Shown here: piece after piece, positions 53,644-62,427 of the stretch
Numbering within the stretch: position 1 is the stretch's first letter
How the letters are laid out: each line of letters opens with the position of its first letter
Assembly (NCBI RefSeq): GCF_017497985.1
Contig: NZ_JAGDFV010000001.1
Location: forward strand, 1 to 64,000
DNA length: 64,000 bases
Direction of reading: 5' to 3'
Source: Meiothermus sp. CFH 77666
Lineage (GTDB): Bacteria; Deinococcota; Deinococci; Deinococcales; Thermaceae
Notes under the pieces: generated by a model
What the model saw: the letters and a program-made list of their open reading frames with translations, nothing else
Database searches by the model: none
What the model was told of the DNA's origin: nothing
Translations under genes and position numbers: made by a program

Positions 53644-54162
53644 CTAGCGCCCGGATTTCTTAGCGGCAAACACCCCAAACGGGGGCTGGCCCAACCGCCG
53701 GGCCAGCCGAGGCATCAAGACAAGTTCTTTGTTTTGTAACCAGAGCGCGTCCAGCAGGGCCTGGGCCAGAGGGCCCGCATTGGCGTACCGGCGCAACGGC
53801 ACCCGGATGGCCTGGCCCTCGGCAGCCAGCAGCACCAACTGTATACCCCCGCCCAGGATGTCCCGCAGGCCGTCCACCGCCTCGATCCGGGTCAGGGGAT
53901 ATTCCTCCCAACGGCCAAAGCTCTGGATGCGCAGGTGCGAGGGGGTGACCTCGAGGCCACTCAGCCAGCCCTCGTCCACCCCCAGAAAAACCATGTAAAC
54001 CCCCAGCAACCCAAACAGGATCACCGACCAGAGCGGCTCGACCCCCTGGAACCAGGCCGCCACACAAAGCGCCACCAGCACCAGACCCATGGTCATGAGC
54101 CCCACGGCTACGAGGTAGGTCTGCACGCTACGCCTGGAGATTATTTTCTGAACCCCGGACAT
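53644..54162 (-). CDS. Hypothetical membrane protein, PH-domain-like
   Basis: 172 aa. Two hydrophobic helices (YLVAVGLMTMGLVLVALCVAAW and SVILFGLLGVYMVFLGV) followed by a strand-rich part (GLEVTPSHLRIQSFGRWEEYPL, IEAVDGLRDILGG) similar to bPH/YcxB-type domains. The C-terminus is basic. The ATG at 54162 follows TACACT by 7 bases; a longer frame lacks sequence support. It lies 16 bases upstream of the antiporter, so the two may be linked. Function unknown. Confidence 0.72.
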   Translation of the reverse strand: MSGVQKIISRRSVQTYLVAVGLMTMGLVLVALCVAAWFQGVEPLWSVILFGLLGVYMVFLGVDEGWLSGLEVTPSHLRIQSFGRWEEYPLTRIEAVDGLRDILGGGIQLVLLAAEGQAIRVPLRRYANAGPLAQALLDALWLQNKELVLMPRLARRLGQPPFGVFAAKKSGR

Positions 54163-54169
54163 TGGCGCA

Positions 54170-54175
54170 AGTGTA
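54170..54175 (-). promoter_or_regulatory. -10 box for the PH-domain-like gene
   Basis: TACACT on the minus strand, 7 bases before the ATG at 54162. Confidence 0.45.
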
Positions 54176-54269
54176 CGGAGGAAGTAGCCTGCATACAAGA
54201 GCCCTGAACCCCTGGTAGTTTGCCCGGTTGCTGGCTATCGGCTATAGACCATTGGCCATCGGCTCCCTT

Positions 54270-55583
54270 TCATTTGCCCACACAAAAGTTCCGGAACACC
54301 CGGTCAATCACCTCTTCGGATACATCCTTACCCAGGATTTCCGCAAGGGCATCCAGGGCCATCTCGATGGAAACCCCGGCCAGGTCTTCGGGGGCATCCA
54401 GGGCTTCTAGTAAATGGGTTTCGGCCCGGCGCAGGGCCTCCACATGGCGCTCGTTGCTGATCCAGAGTTCGCCCTCGGGGGCCTCTCCCAGGAGTCGGTG
54501 GTGGATATGCTGGCGTAAGGCCTCCAGGCCCAGCCCGGTCTGGCTCGAGACCTGCAGAAACTCCGCGTCCGACCAGGCTGCAGGCAGGTCGGCTTTGGTA
54601 GCAACCTTCAGGGTGCGCTCCCAGGGCAGGGCTGGTGGATGGGGTAGAGGCTGGCTCTGGTCGGCCAGGTACAGGATCAGGTCGGCCTCCTGGGCAATTT
54701 GCAAAGCCCGCTCCACCCCGCTTTTTTCCACGATATCTTCGGTTTCCCGCACACCCGCAGTGTCTATGGCCACAATGGGCACACCAGCAACTTCCAGGGG
54801 CGCCTCGAGGTAGTCGCGGGTGGTGCCGGGAATGGGGGTGACGATGGCCCGCTCGTAGCCTAAAAGCGCGTTGAGCAGGCTGGACTTGCCCGCGTTGGGA
54901 GCCCCCACCAGGGCGATGCGGGCCCCTCTCTGGGCGATGCGTCCGGCGGGCGCGGTGGCCAGCAGGTGCTGGACTTCCTGCAAAACGGGCTCCAGAGCTG
55001 CTTGAATCTGGACTGGCTCCACGCCTTCCTCGGGGTAGTCCAGCCAGGCCTGGATGTGGGCCAGCAGGGTGATGAGCTGTTCGGAAAGGTTCGCTATCTT
55101 TTGCGACAGGCCCGCGCTCAGACCCCGTAGGGCCTGCCGCCGGGCTGCGTCCGATTCGGCCTCCACCAGACTCAGCACCGCCTCGGCCTGGGCCAGATCC
55201 ATCTTGCCGTTCAGGTAGGCCCGCAGGGTGAACTCGCCGGGCTGGGCTGGACGGGCCCCCAGTTCGAACAGGGTCTGCAAAACCCGGCGCAGCACAGCCG
55301 GGGAGCCGTGGGTGTGCAGCTCGGCGCTGTCCTGGCCGGTGTAGGAATGGGGTTGGCGAAAAACCAGCAAAAGCGCCTCGTCCAGGATTTCCTGTGTGCT
55401 GGGGTCGCGGATTTTTCCATGAGTGAAGCGCCCGCCCCTAAGCTTGCAGGGGTTTTTGCCTTGCCAGAGCCTCGAGACCAGCTCCAGGCTGCCGTTGCCC
55501 GAGACTCGCACGATGCCCACCGCACCCTTGCCGGGGGGGGTGGCGATGGCGGCAATCACGTCGTTCAGTGAAGGCAGGCCCAC
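54270..55583 (-). CDS. mnmE: tRNA modification GTPase MnmE
   Basis: 437 aa. With MnmG it adds the cmnm5/nm5 group to wobble uridines. The N-terminal folate-binding domain starts DVIAAIATPPGKGAVGIVRVSG; the G domain sits between helical segments, with GAPNAGKSSLLNALLG (P-loop), DTAGVRET and TKAD; the protein ends with FCVGK, whose Cys is the family signature. It starts with GTG. It is downstream of the nucleotidyltransferase (6 bases apart); a TACACT box at 55592-55597 may add an internal promoter. Confidence 0.96.
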   Translation of the reverse strand: MGLPSLNDVIAAIATPPGKGAVGIVRVSGNGSLELVSRLWQGKNPCKLRGGRFTHGKIRDPSTQEILDEALLLVFRQPHSYTGQDSAELHTHGSPAVLRRVLQTLFELGARPAQPGEFTLRAYLNGKMDLAQAEAVLSLVEAESDAARRQALRGLSAGLSQKIANLSEQLITLLAHIQAWLDYPEEGVEPVQIQAALEPVLQEVQHLLATAPAGRIAQRGARIALVGAPNAGKSSLLNALLGYERAIVTPIPGTTRDYLEAPLEVAGVPIVAIDTAGVRETEDIVEKSGVERALQIAQEADLILYLADQSQPLPHPPALPWERTLKVATKADLPAAWSDAEFLQVSSQTGLGLEALRQHIHHRLLGEAPEGELWISNERHVEALRRAETHLLEALDAPEDLAGVSIEMALDALAEILGKDVSEEVIDRVFRNFCVGK

Positions 55584-55589
55584 AAGGTT

Positions 55590-56249
55590 CTAGTGTATTC
55601 GCGGCAGAATCCAGTCAATGAGGGTCAGGGCAGTTTTGCTGCGGGTCAGGGGGTCGGCCCCAAAGAGGCCGTTCATCAGCTCGAAGTGGGGGAGGGGGGC
55701 CTCGAGCCGGGTGATGTGGGCAAACACGGCTCCGGCAGGGGGCATGGGCTTCTGGTTGGCGGCCCACAGGCCCTCCAGAATCTTCCAGCTCTGGGTGCTG
55801 GCCAGGTAGCCCATCTTGAGCTGGGCCTGTTCGTCTAGCGCCGTCTGGAGCTTGCGCCGGGCACTTTCCAGCCAGTAAGCCAGGGCTTTGCGTTCGGCTT
55901 CGGGCATCTGGTAGGCGTCGAAAAGCTGCTGGGCCTCGAGCCGCAACTCGGCCAGCTTGCCCTCGGGGTCATGGAGGATTTTGCCGTCCAGATGGCTATA
56001 GAGTTCCATTGGGTTGCGACGCAGCTTGTCGCGGGCCTGCACCAGGTTGCGAAAGTGCAGTTCAATCAAATACCCCTGCTGCGCCTCGCTGCGGAATTTG
56101 CGTTCGTTGACCCCGCTCAAAAGCACCCAGAAGTCCACGTCGGAGCCGGCGGTGGCATCGCCCCGGGCGCGGGAGCCGGTGAGCAGAACCCCCATCACCT
56201 TGGGGTCGGTCTTGAGTTGCTCTACAACCTGGGCAATCACGTGTTCCAT
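55590..56249 (-). CDS. Nucleotidyltransferase-domain protein
   Basis: 219 aa. The N-terminal 90 residues form a minimal nucleotidyltransferase fold: GVLLTGSRARGDATAGSDVDFWVLL contains the GS and DxD metal-binding motif. The C-terminal part is helical (ALAYWLESARRKLQTALDEQAQLKMGYL) and may be a substrate or partner module. The ATG overlaps the helicase stop by one base (TGATG), and mnmE follows after 6 bases. It is therefore in an operon with a repair helicase; the transfer target is unknown. Confidence 0.82.
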   Translation of the reverse strand: MEHVIAQVVEQLKTDPKVMGVLLTGSRARGDATAGSDVDFWVLLSGVNERKFRSEAQQGYLIELHFRNLVQARDKLRRNPMELYSHLDGKILHDPEGKLAELRLEAQQLFDAYQMPEAERKALAYWLESARRKLQTALDEQAQLKMGYLASTQSWKILEGLWAANQKPMPPAGAVFAHITRLEAPLPHFELMNGLFGADPLTRSKTALTLIDWILPRIH

Positions 56250-58579
56250 CAGTTGGGCTTTCCGGAGCTGTAGCGGCTGCTAAGTGCTTCGGCCAGCATC
56301 CTTGCGGTGGGCTTGTCGAGATACTGGTTGCCGTTGCCGCACTTGGGCGACAGGATGCAGCGTGGACAACCTTCCTCGCAAGGGCAGCCCTGTAGCAGAT
56401 CGCGGGCAGCGGCCACCCAACGGGGGAACTGCCGCGCCGCCGCTCGAGCATACCCTACCCCGCCCGGGTAGCCATCGTAAATGAAGATAGTCGGGCCACT
56501 GCCGGAAGGGAGGGGCCTGGGGTAGAAGGGATACGAGACCCCTCCAATATCCTGCCGCTCGGCCAGCACAAACAGGGGGAGCAAGCCAATCAGGGTGTGC
56601 TCGAGGGCGTGGATGGCCGAGGGCACCTGGGCTTCGGTGAGGAAGGTGGGGTCGGGCCAGCGGGGTTCCACGTGACCATCGGTTTCCAGGGTGGGGAGTA
56701 CCGCAAGACCCTCGCAGGGGTGGAACCAGACCGCCTCGGTCTGGAAGCTGAGTTCGGGCATCAGGAGGGCCACCTCGTCCAGCACCGTCTCGCTCACGAA
56801 GCGCTTTTTCACATAGCCCGTGACCCGCTCCCGCAGCACCACCGGCCCCACCCAGATCCCGCTCAGGATTTCCTCTCCCTGCAACACCTCAACCTCGGTC
56901 TCGGCCCTGGGCTGGGTGTAGTAGTCCTCGAGGCCCGGCAGCAGCACAATCTCCCGCTTCTCGGGGTCGAGGTTGCGCACCAGATAACTCTCGCCCTGGT
57001 GCAGGTACACCGCCCCTGGGTGGGCCTCCCAGTAGGCCTGTCGCTCGTCCAGGGTGCCCAGCAGCTTGCCGGTGTTGTCGCGCAGGCTGAAGCTTCGGCC
57101 CAGCCCGCGCAGAACCAAGTCCTGGTGCGGGGAGCGCTTGGGCGTGTAAAGCCGCCCGTATTTCTCCACCAGTGGGGGCTGGATGTTGAGCCAGGGTTTG
57201 TACATGGGGTCAAGCCTTACAGGCTCCGAACCCTCGGCCCCAGACCCTGGACTGGCTGCCCCAGGGAGCGGTATGGGCAATTCCCGCGCCGCACAGTGGG
57301 CATGCAGAGGATACAGAACCGGGTTATCTGGGTCGGCAATGGCCGATTCGGGGGGGCTTTTGAGCAGCAGGTCGGGGTGCTGCTCGAAGTAGGCATCCAG
57401 GGGGTCTTCGCGGGGTATCCACAGCACCAGCGCCCGCCGCCCGGAGCGCCCGGCCCGCCCGGCGCGTTGCCAGAAGGAGCTCACCGAGCCTGGATAGCCC
57501 AGCAAAATCACTGCGTCCAGGCCGCCAATATCCACCCCCAGCTCGAGGGCACTCGTACTGACCAGCACCCGCACCGTACCCTCCTGCAAGGCCTGCTCCA
57601 GCTTTCTTCGCTCCGCCGCCGTGTAGCCCGCCCGGTAGGGCCGCACCTGCTCGTTGGCGGCGTAGCGGGCTACCAGCTCGGCGGTGCGGCGGGCGTTGGT
57701 AAAGATCAGGGTGCGCAGGCCCTGTTCGGCCGCATGACGGGCCAGCAGGGCGGCCTCGAGGTTCGGGCTGCGGCGGTGTTTGCCCTCCTTATCGAGGGCC
57801 TTGGGAATCCAGACGCCAAACTCCCGCTCGGCCCTCGAGGGGTTGGCGTTGATTGCATGGAAGTTTAGCCCCGTCAGGCTGTGGGCGTGTTCGGCAGGGT
57901 TGGCAATGGTGGCGCTCGCCGCAATCACCTGGGGGGTGGCTCCATAGTGCCAGGCCAGCCGAATGAGCCGCTGCAAAATTAGCGCCGCATGGGTGCCAAA
58001 CACGCCGCGATAGGCATGGAGTTCGTCCACCACAATGTAATGCAGTTGCGACAAAAACCCGGCCCAGTCGCTGTGGCGGGGCAGCAGACCGAAGTGCAGC
58101 ATGTCGGGGTTGGTGAGCAGGGCCCGGCCTTTTTCCCTGGCTGTTTTGCGCTCACTATCGGAGGTATCGCCGTCGTAGGTGTAAATGCGATCCTTCACCC
58201 CCAGGGGTTCGGCCATCTGCCGCAGTCGCCCCAGTTGGTCGTGAGCCAGGGCCTTGGTGGGGTAGAGCAGCAGGGCAGTTTTGCCCTCGAGCGCCGCCTT
58301 GAGCACGGGCACCTGGAAGACCAGGCTCTTGCCCGAAGCCGTGGAGGTAGCCAGCACCACATGCTGACCACTCTGCAAATGCTCGAGCGCTTCGGCCTGG
58401 TAGCTGTAGGGCTGTATTCCCAGGGCCATCAGCACGCCGGAGAAGATACCGCTGTAATCTGCGCTCCCAGGCGGCCTTGCCGGCAGCACCCGCACGAAAC
58501 CAAGCTGGCCCGCATAGCCTTCGGTGTCGCGCAGCCAATCGGCGTAGGAGTTGTAGGGCAACAGTTCTTTGGGTAACAT
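56249..58579 (-). CDS. DEAD/DEAH helicase with DUF1998 (MrfA-like)
   Basis: 776 aa. Superfamily 2 helicase of the MrfA type, which repairs mitomycin-type crosslinks in Bacillus (about 750 aa). Walker A is STASGKSLVFQ, DEAH-like box VVDELHAYRGVFG, helicase C motifs VLVSTSALELGVDIGGLD and QRAGRAGRSGRRAL. The C-terminal DUF1998 has cysteines CPCEEGCPRC and the later KCGNGN, expected to hold a metal cluster. The first residues MLPKELLPYNSYADWLRD are natural. No mrfB exonuclease partner is near. Confidence 0.88.
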   Translation of the reverse strand: MLPKELLPYNSYADWLRDTEGYAGQLGFVRVLPARPPGSADYSGIFSGVLMALGIQPYSYQAEALEHLQSGQHVVLATSTASGKSLVFQVPVLKAALEGKTALLLYPTKALAHDQLGRLRQMAEPLGVKDRIYTYDGDTSDSERKTAREKGRALLTNPDMLHFGLLPRHSDWAGFLSQLHYIVVDELHAYRGVFGTHAALILQRLIRLAWHYGATPQVIAASATIANPAEHAHSLTGLNFHAINANPSRAEREFGVWIPKALDKEGKHRRSPNLEAALLARHAAEQGLRTLIFTNARRTAELVARYAANEQVRPYRAGYTAAERRKLEQALQEGTVRVLVSTSALELGVDIGGLDAVILLGYPGSVSSFWQRAGRAGRSGRRALVLWIPREDPLDAYFEQHPDLLLKSPPESAIADPDNPVLYPLHAHCAARELPIPLPGAASPGSGAEGSEPVRLDPMYKPWLNIQPPLVEKYGRLYTPKRSPHQDLVLRGLGRSFSLRDNTGKLLGTLDERQAYWEAHPGAVYLHQGESYLVRNLDPEKREIVLLPGLEDYYTQPRAETEVEVLQGEEILSGIWVGPVVLRERVTGYVKKRFVSETVLDEVALLMPELSFQTEAVWFHPCEGLAVLPTLETDGHVEPRWPDPTFLTEAQVPSAIHALEHTLIGLLPLFVLAERQDIGGVSYPFYPRPLPSGSGPTIFIYDGYPGGVGYARAAARQFPRWVAAARDLLQGCPCEEGCPRCILSPKCGNGNQYLDKPTARMLAEALSSRYSSGKPN

Positions 58580-58743
58580 TGGTTCTCAGCGCCGCACCGT
58601 GGCGGTTGGATCCTGCCGTTCAAAGCATAGATTTTCCGGGCAGGCAGGTTTCTGGATGGCTCTGATGGGGATTGCACCTCGCACCCACATTGTTCGGAAG
58701 TATAGCCGAACAACCCTATGAGTTTGGCGTTGAAATTTGCGGG

Positions 58744-60015
58744 TCACCTATAGCTTCCGGGCCTCTGCTCCCGCACCTGAATCATCGTATAAATGGGAAT
58801 TAGCACCAGCAACGCGCCAAAAAACCCCAGCATCCGCAGGTCAAACCCCTCTACGATGAGCCCTCCAAGGAGGGGCAGGGTCATGCCCGCCGCATTCGAC
58901 CACAGCTCGAGCACCCCAATAGCCTGCCCCCGCCGGGTGGGTGGGGTGACATCCGTCAACACCGTATTGGAACCCAGAAAAGCCCCCGACCAGCCCAGGC
59001 CCACCAGAAAGGTTCCGCTGGTAATGACCCAGTACCCCTCGCCCAGCCCCACCAGCAGCGCCCCCAGACCCGCCACCACCAGCCCTGCCAGGATCACCGG
59101 CTTGCGCCCAATCCGGTCGGTCAGCCGGCCAATGGGCCAGGAAAAGGCAAACATCCCCATCACATGCAGCGCCACTGAAAAGGAAATCTGCGAGAGGCTA
59201 CAGTCCAGCGCCTTGAGGGCCAGGGCGGTCATGGCCATCATCATGACCATCTGCCCCTGCACCGCTACCGCAGACAGAATGGCCGCCACCCGCACACGGG
59301 AGAGGTCGCTTGGCTCGAGCAGGTTGGGGTTGGAACCGGCTCTCTCAAGGGCCCAGGCGGGGTAATACTTTTCCAGCTCGAGGGCCATCTGCTTCGGGTC
59401 GGGGCGGATGCTCCAAACCAGCCAGAAGCAGGGCAGTATGAGCAGCGGAACCAGCAACCAGGCCAGGGCAATTTCATTCATGCCCAGGATTTTCCCCAAC
59501 CGTTCTGCCAGCGCGACCAGGAGCGGGGAAATACCCGAGCCAAACAGCGAGCCCATCGCCACCAGACTGATGCCTTCACCGCGCCGGCTGGGTGGGTACA
59601 TATCAGCCGCCGCCACGCGCATCTGCTGTACGGCCCCCACCCCACTGCCAAAGGTGAGCGCCCCAACACAAAATAGGGCAAACGAACCCAGGAGGGTGGC
59701 CATGCCGATAATCAGAGCCCCCACCAGCGCCAGCCACAGCCCCAGATACATCCCTGCCTTGCGCCCCCGCTGGTCGGTGAGCCGACCCACAAAATAGGCT
59801 GTCATCATGCGTGACAACCCCATAATGCTGGTTGCCACCCCGGCAAAGGCCGCATTGCCCAGCAACATGACCACCTGAATTGCGCCAAAGGTGGGTACTA
59901 GCTGCATCCCTGCGCCATTGATGGCCTGGGCCATGGCCAACAGCCAGGTGTTTTTCCTGACCAGGGGTGGAATCGGCACTTCGGAATGAGCTTGACTGCT
60001 GGGCTGCGCGGACAC
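58744..60015 (-). CDS. MFS transporter
   Basis: 423 aa with 12 hydrophobic helices. Major facilitator of the drug/sugar efflux type: the loop between helices 2 and 3 has GRLTDQRGRKAGMYLG, and the equivalent in the second half is GRLTDRIGRKPVILAG. I choose GTG 60015, which lies 6 bases after TATACT; an earlier GTG at 60048 touches TAGAAT with no room for a leaderless start. A family B element lies about 40 bases upstream, at the promoter. The substrate cannot be predicted. Confidence 0.82.
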   Translation of the reverse strand: MSAQPSSQAHSEVPIPPLVRKNTWLLAMAQAINGAGMQLVPTFGAIQVVMLLGNAAFAGVATSIMGLSRMMTAYFVGRLTDQRGRKAGMYLGLWLALVGALIIGMATLLGSFALFCVGALTFGSGVGAVQQMRVAAADMYPPSRRGEGISLVAMGSLFGSGISPLLVALAERLGKILGMNEIALAWLLVPLLILPCFWLVWSIRPDPKQMALELEKYYPAWALERAGSNPNLLEPSDLSRVRVAAILSAVAVQGQMVMMMAMTALALKALDCSLSQISFSVALHVMGMFAFSWPIGRLTDRIGRKPVILAGLVVAGLGALLVGLGEGYWVITSGTFLVGLGWSGAFLGSNTVLTDVTPPTRRGQAIGVLELWSNAAGMTLPLLGGLIVEGFDLRMLGFFGALLVLIPIYTMIQVREQRPGSYR

Positions 60016-60021
60016 AAGCGC

Positions 60022-60027
60022 AGTATA
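60022..60027 (-). promoter_or_regulatory. -10 box of a leaderless MFS transcript
   Basis: TATACT on the minus strand, 6 bases before GTG 60015. The -35 region is adjacent to the end of family B copy 2. Confidence 0.45.
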
Positions 60028-60054
60028 CGCTTGGTTTTCTGGCTGCACATTCTA

Positions 60055-60329
60055 AGTACATCGTCGTAGAGATGTCCGTACACCTCCGGGTTTCCGGGAG
60101 GGATTGACATAGAGCCCCCTCCCTACCACGTAGGGAGGGTGGGGGAGGGTATTGGGTAAGGCCCCCAACCAACCAGGTTACGCAAAGTCGCTGCTCAGCA
60201 ACCCCACCTAACCTCCCCTACACGGTAGGGGAGGAACGAAAAGGTTTCTGCTACGGCTTTTGCAAGAGCGTACTGCATAGTTCGTGCTGCAATGGACACT
60301 TTGTACGGGTATTTATACGACTGTGCATT
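60055..60329 (+). mobile_element. Miniature element family B, copy 2
   Basis: 275 bp, same orientation as copy 1 (6474-6747) and nearly identical: I see three substitutions and one single-base insertion. The same 28-bp imperfect terminal inverted repeats are present. It inserts just upstream of the MFS gene. No clear target duplication. Confidence 0.75.
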
Positions 60330-60367
60330 AAGTACCTCTCGCCCATGTTTTGGATAATGGCATGATC

Positions 60368-60405
60368 GAAAATCATTCGGGTATTGCGCCCGGTGAATGA
60401 TTTTC
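60368..60405. repeat. 11-bp inverted repeat between family B and C elements
   Basis: GAAAATCATTC (60368-60378) with GAATGATTTTC (60395-60405), loop of 16 bases. It touches the left CTAG of the family C element. Function unknown; no gene ends here. Confidence 0.5.
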
Positions 60406-60615
60406 TAGTGGTCTGGTAAGTAAATTTCTGTGTCATTCCGAACGTAGCGAAGCGAAGTGAGGAATCTGATGCACCTCAATCCACAGTTTTCACAATACCC
60501 GTGCAGCACGAGATTCCTCGTTGCACTGTGTGCGCCTCGGAATGACAACATGCAGTCAAGTGCAGAAGTTGGGTTCATTGAAGGCATCCCAAATTCTTTG
60601 TTACCAGACCACTAG
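60405..60615. mobile_element. Miniature element family C with perfect ends and CTAG duplication
   Basis: 211 bp between CTAG copies (60405-60408 and 60612-60615). The perfect inverted ends are TGGTCTGGTAA and TTACCAGACCA. Internally TGTCATTCCGAACG and its reversed partner CCTCGGAATGACA, plus GAGGAATCT and AGATTCCTC, form one long hairpin. A CTAG duplication fits transposases of the IS5 type. No ORF. Confidence 0.7.
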
Positions 60616-60698
60616 CGTGGCCTGGATTCATCTCTAAACCTTATACAGGCGCAACTTAACTTCGGAGATTGCGAACATTTGGGGTGGGTGAACCCTGC

Positions 60699-60704
60699 TA
60701 AACT
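60699..60704 (+). promoter_or_regulatory. -10 box for the thioredoxin-like gene
   Basis: TAAACT, 7 bases before the ATG at 60712. Confidence 0.45.
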
Positions 60705-60711
60705 TGACGGG

Positions 60712-61218
60712 ATGGAAGCTACACCCAAGAAACTATCCCCCACATTGCAACTGGGTTTTGTGGGGCTTATTGTGATCGGCCTGATTGTGCTTGCTTTGCT
60801 CTCGTCGCCGCCCCAGCGAGCGGGAGACTTGCCACAGGCCCGGTTGGTTCGGTTGGACGGTAGCAGCGTGTTGTTGCAAAGTGGCAAGCCCACCGTGCTG
60901 ACCGTATGGGCCACCTGGTGCAGCTACTGCCAGCGTCAGCTGCCAGAGTTCGAGGCGATAGCTCGCCAGCGCACCGATGTGCAATTCGCTTTTGTAAACG
61001 ATGGGGAGCCCGCCCAGTTGGTGCGACAGTTTCACGATACCCGGGGCTTCTCCAGTGCCGTGGTGTACCAGGACGCCCTTCGTACGGTTTCCAGTTCGCT
61101 ACGGGTGAACGGCTACCCCTCTAACTTTTTCTATAACTCCAGGGGCAAGCTGGTGGGCGAAGTGCGAGGTTACATGAGCCCGGAGCAACTCCAGGCGGCT
61201 CTGGCGCAACTCAACTAG
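60712..61218 (+). CDS. TlpA/ResA-like membrane-anchored thioredoxin
   Basis: 168 aa. One N-terminal membrane helix (LGFVGLIVIGLIVLALL) anchors a periplasmic thioredoxin fold. The redox motif is WCSYC in VWATWCSYCQRQLPEF; the cis-proline lies in GYPSNFFYN. It probably reduces or oxidises disulfides in exported proteins, for instance cytochrome c maturation, though no ccm gene is nearby. The ATG at 60712 lies 7 bases after TAAACT; an upstream in-frame GTG is rejected. Confidence 0.87.
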   Translation: MEATPKKLSPTLQLGFVGLIVIGLIVLALLSSPPQRAGDLPQARLVRLDGSSVLLQSGKPTVLTVWATWCSYCQRQLPEFEAIARQRTDVQFAFVNDGEPAQLVRQFHDTRGFSSAVVYQDALRTVSSSLRVNGYPSNFFYNSRGKLVGEVRGYMSPEQLQAALAQLN

Positions 61219-61299
61219 ACGATTAGAGGCCAGAATGGAGCTTCGTGCTGCGAACTCCCAAATCTGCAGCTTCTAACAATTTTGCATCGAGCCGGGCGG

Positions 61300-61305
61300 T
61301 AGTGT
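61300..61305 (+). promoter_or_regulatory. -10 box for the DUF2461 gene
   Basis: TAGTGT, 6 bases before the ATG at 61312; no Shine-Dalgarno. Confidence 0.4.
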
Positions 61306-61311
61306 TGGCTG

Positions 61312-61995
61312 ATGTCTTGTGTGCTATCTAACAAACAGACTTACTTTACGCCGGAACTTTTTCAATTCCTGATAGAGTTACGCTTCAACAACCACCGTGC
61401 CTGGTTTCAGGCCAACAAACACCGCTACGATGCCCTGGTTCGCCAGCCATTTTTACGCTTTATCGAAGATTTCGCCCCCCGCCTGGGGCGTATCAGCCCC
61501 GATTATGTGGCCAGCCCCCGCAGCCTTTTCCGCATCCACCGCGATACCCGCTACAGCGCCAACAAAGCGCCCTACAAGACCCATGCTGCCGCACAGTTTC
61601 GTCACCAGTTGGGCCAGGACGTCCACATGCCAGGATTTTACATTCACCTCGAGCCCGACAACTGCTTCCTGGGGGCCGGGATGTGGATGCCCGAACCGGA
61701 AAACCTCCGGCGCATCCGGGCCGCCATTGCCCGACAAGACCCGCGTTGGCTAAGGCTACGCAAGAAATTCGAACTGGATGGGGAGGGTAAACTTGTCCGC
61801 CCACCCAGGGGGTATAGCCCAGACCACCCCCTGATTGAAGACCTCAAACAGCGCAGTTTTACGGTTTCATACGGCCTCTCAGAGGAAGAGGTGGTTTCAG
61901 CGCATTTGCCCGATACGGTGGAGAAGGTATTTCGCAAGCTGCTGCCGCTCAACCAGTTCTTGAGCGAGGTGTTGTTGCTGGAGATAGGGGAGTAA
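61312..61995 (+). CDS. DUF2461 family protein
   Basis: 227 aa. Recognised by YFTPELFQFLIELRFNNHRAWF near the N-terminus and the block RIHRDTRYSANKAPYKTHAAAQF, then FYIHLEPDNCFLGAGMWMPEP. No catalytic role is established for the family. No signal or membrane segment. It ends two bases before the JAMM gene, so it is likely in one transcript with JAMM and the E1-like gene. Confidence 0.88.
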   Translation: MSCVLSNKQTYFTPELFQFLIELRFNNHRAWFQANKHRYDALVRQPFLRFIEDFAPRLGRISPDYVASPRSLFRIHRDTRYSANKAPYKTHAAAQFRHQLGQDVHMPGFYIHLEPDNCFLGAGMWMPEPENLRRIRAAIARQDPRWLRLRKKFELDGEGKLVRPPRGYSPDHPLIEDLKQRSFTVSYGLSEEEVVSAHLPDTVEKVFRKLLPLNQFLSEVLLLEIGE

Positions 61996-61997
61996 GC

Positions 61998-62402
61998 ATG
62001 CTGCGGGTTCCACTGGACTGCCTCGAGCAAACCCTGCGCCACCTCCGGGCCGTGTTGCCCTACGAAGGGGTGGGGCTCTGGGTAGGCAAGCAGGGCCTGG
62101 TAAGGCAGGTCTGGCCGCTGGAAAATGTTCATGCTAATCCCCAAAAACGCTACGAGGCCGATCCACAGGCCCTAATTGAGTTGCTGCGGCGGATCGAGAG
62201 TGAGGGCCTCGAGCTTCTGGCCATTTACCATTCACACCCCACCGGCCCAGCCCGGCCCAGCGAAACTGACTGCTCGCAAGCCTTTTGGCGGGTTTCCTAC
62301 GTAATCTTCGACATGCAGACCGGTGAAGCACGGGCCTACCGCTTGCCCGAAGGTGACGAGGTTGCCATGCAACTCGAGGGGGCTATGGGATATAAGTATT
62401 GA
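61998..62402 (+). CDS. JAMM/MPN+ (Mov34-type) metalloprotease
   Basis: 134 aa. Single-domain zinc isopeptidase. The JAMM motif is complete: Glu23 (LPYEGVG), then IYHSHPTGPARPSETD, which gives HxH, the conserved Ser and Asp. Members remove ubiquitin-like proteins or release them for sulfur transfer. The gene starts two bases after DUF2461 and is followed 25 bases later by an E1-like enzyme, a pairing that supports a ubiquitin-like modifier pathway. No modifier gene is seen in the window. Confidence 0.9.
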   Translation: MLRVPLDCLEQTLRHLRAVLPYEGVGLWVGKQGLVRQVWPLENVHANPQKRYEADPQALIELLRRIESEGLELLAIYHSHPTGPARPSETDCSQAFWRVSYVIFDMQTGEARAYRLPEGDEVAMQLEGAMGYKY

Positions 62403-62427
62403 GCTTCAGGGTTCAGGCTTTCCCAGG

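Noticed and set aside
60368-60405. Inverted repeat as a transcription terminator
   Set aside because: No gene ends here on either strand, and no T-run follows; recorded only as a repeat.
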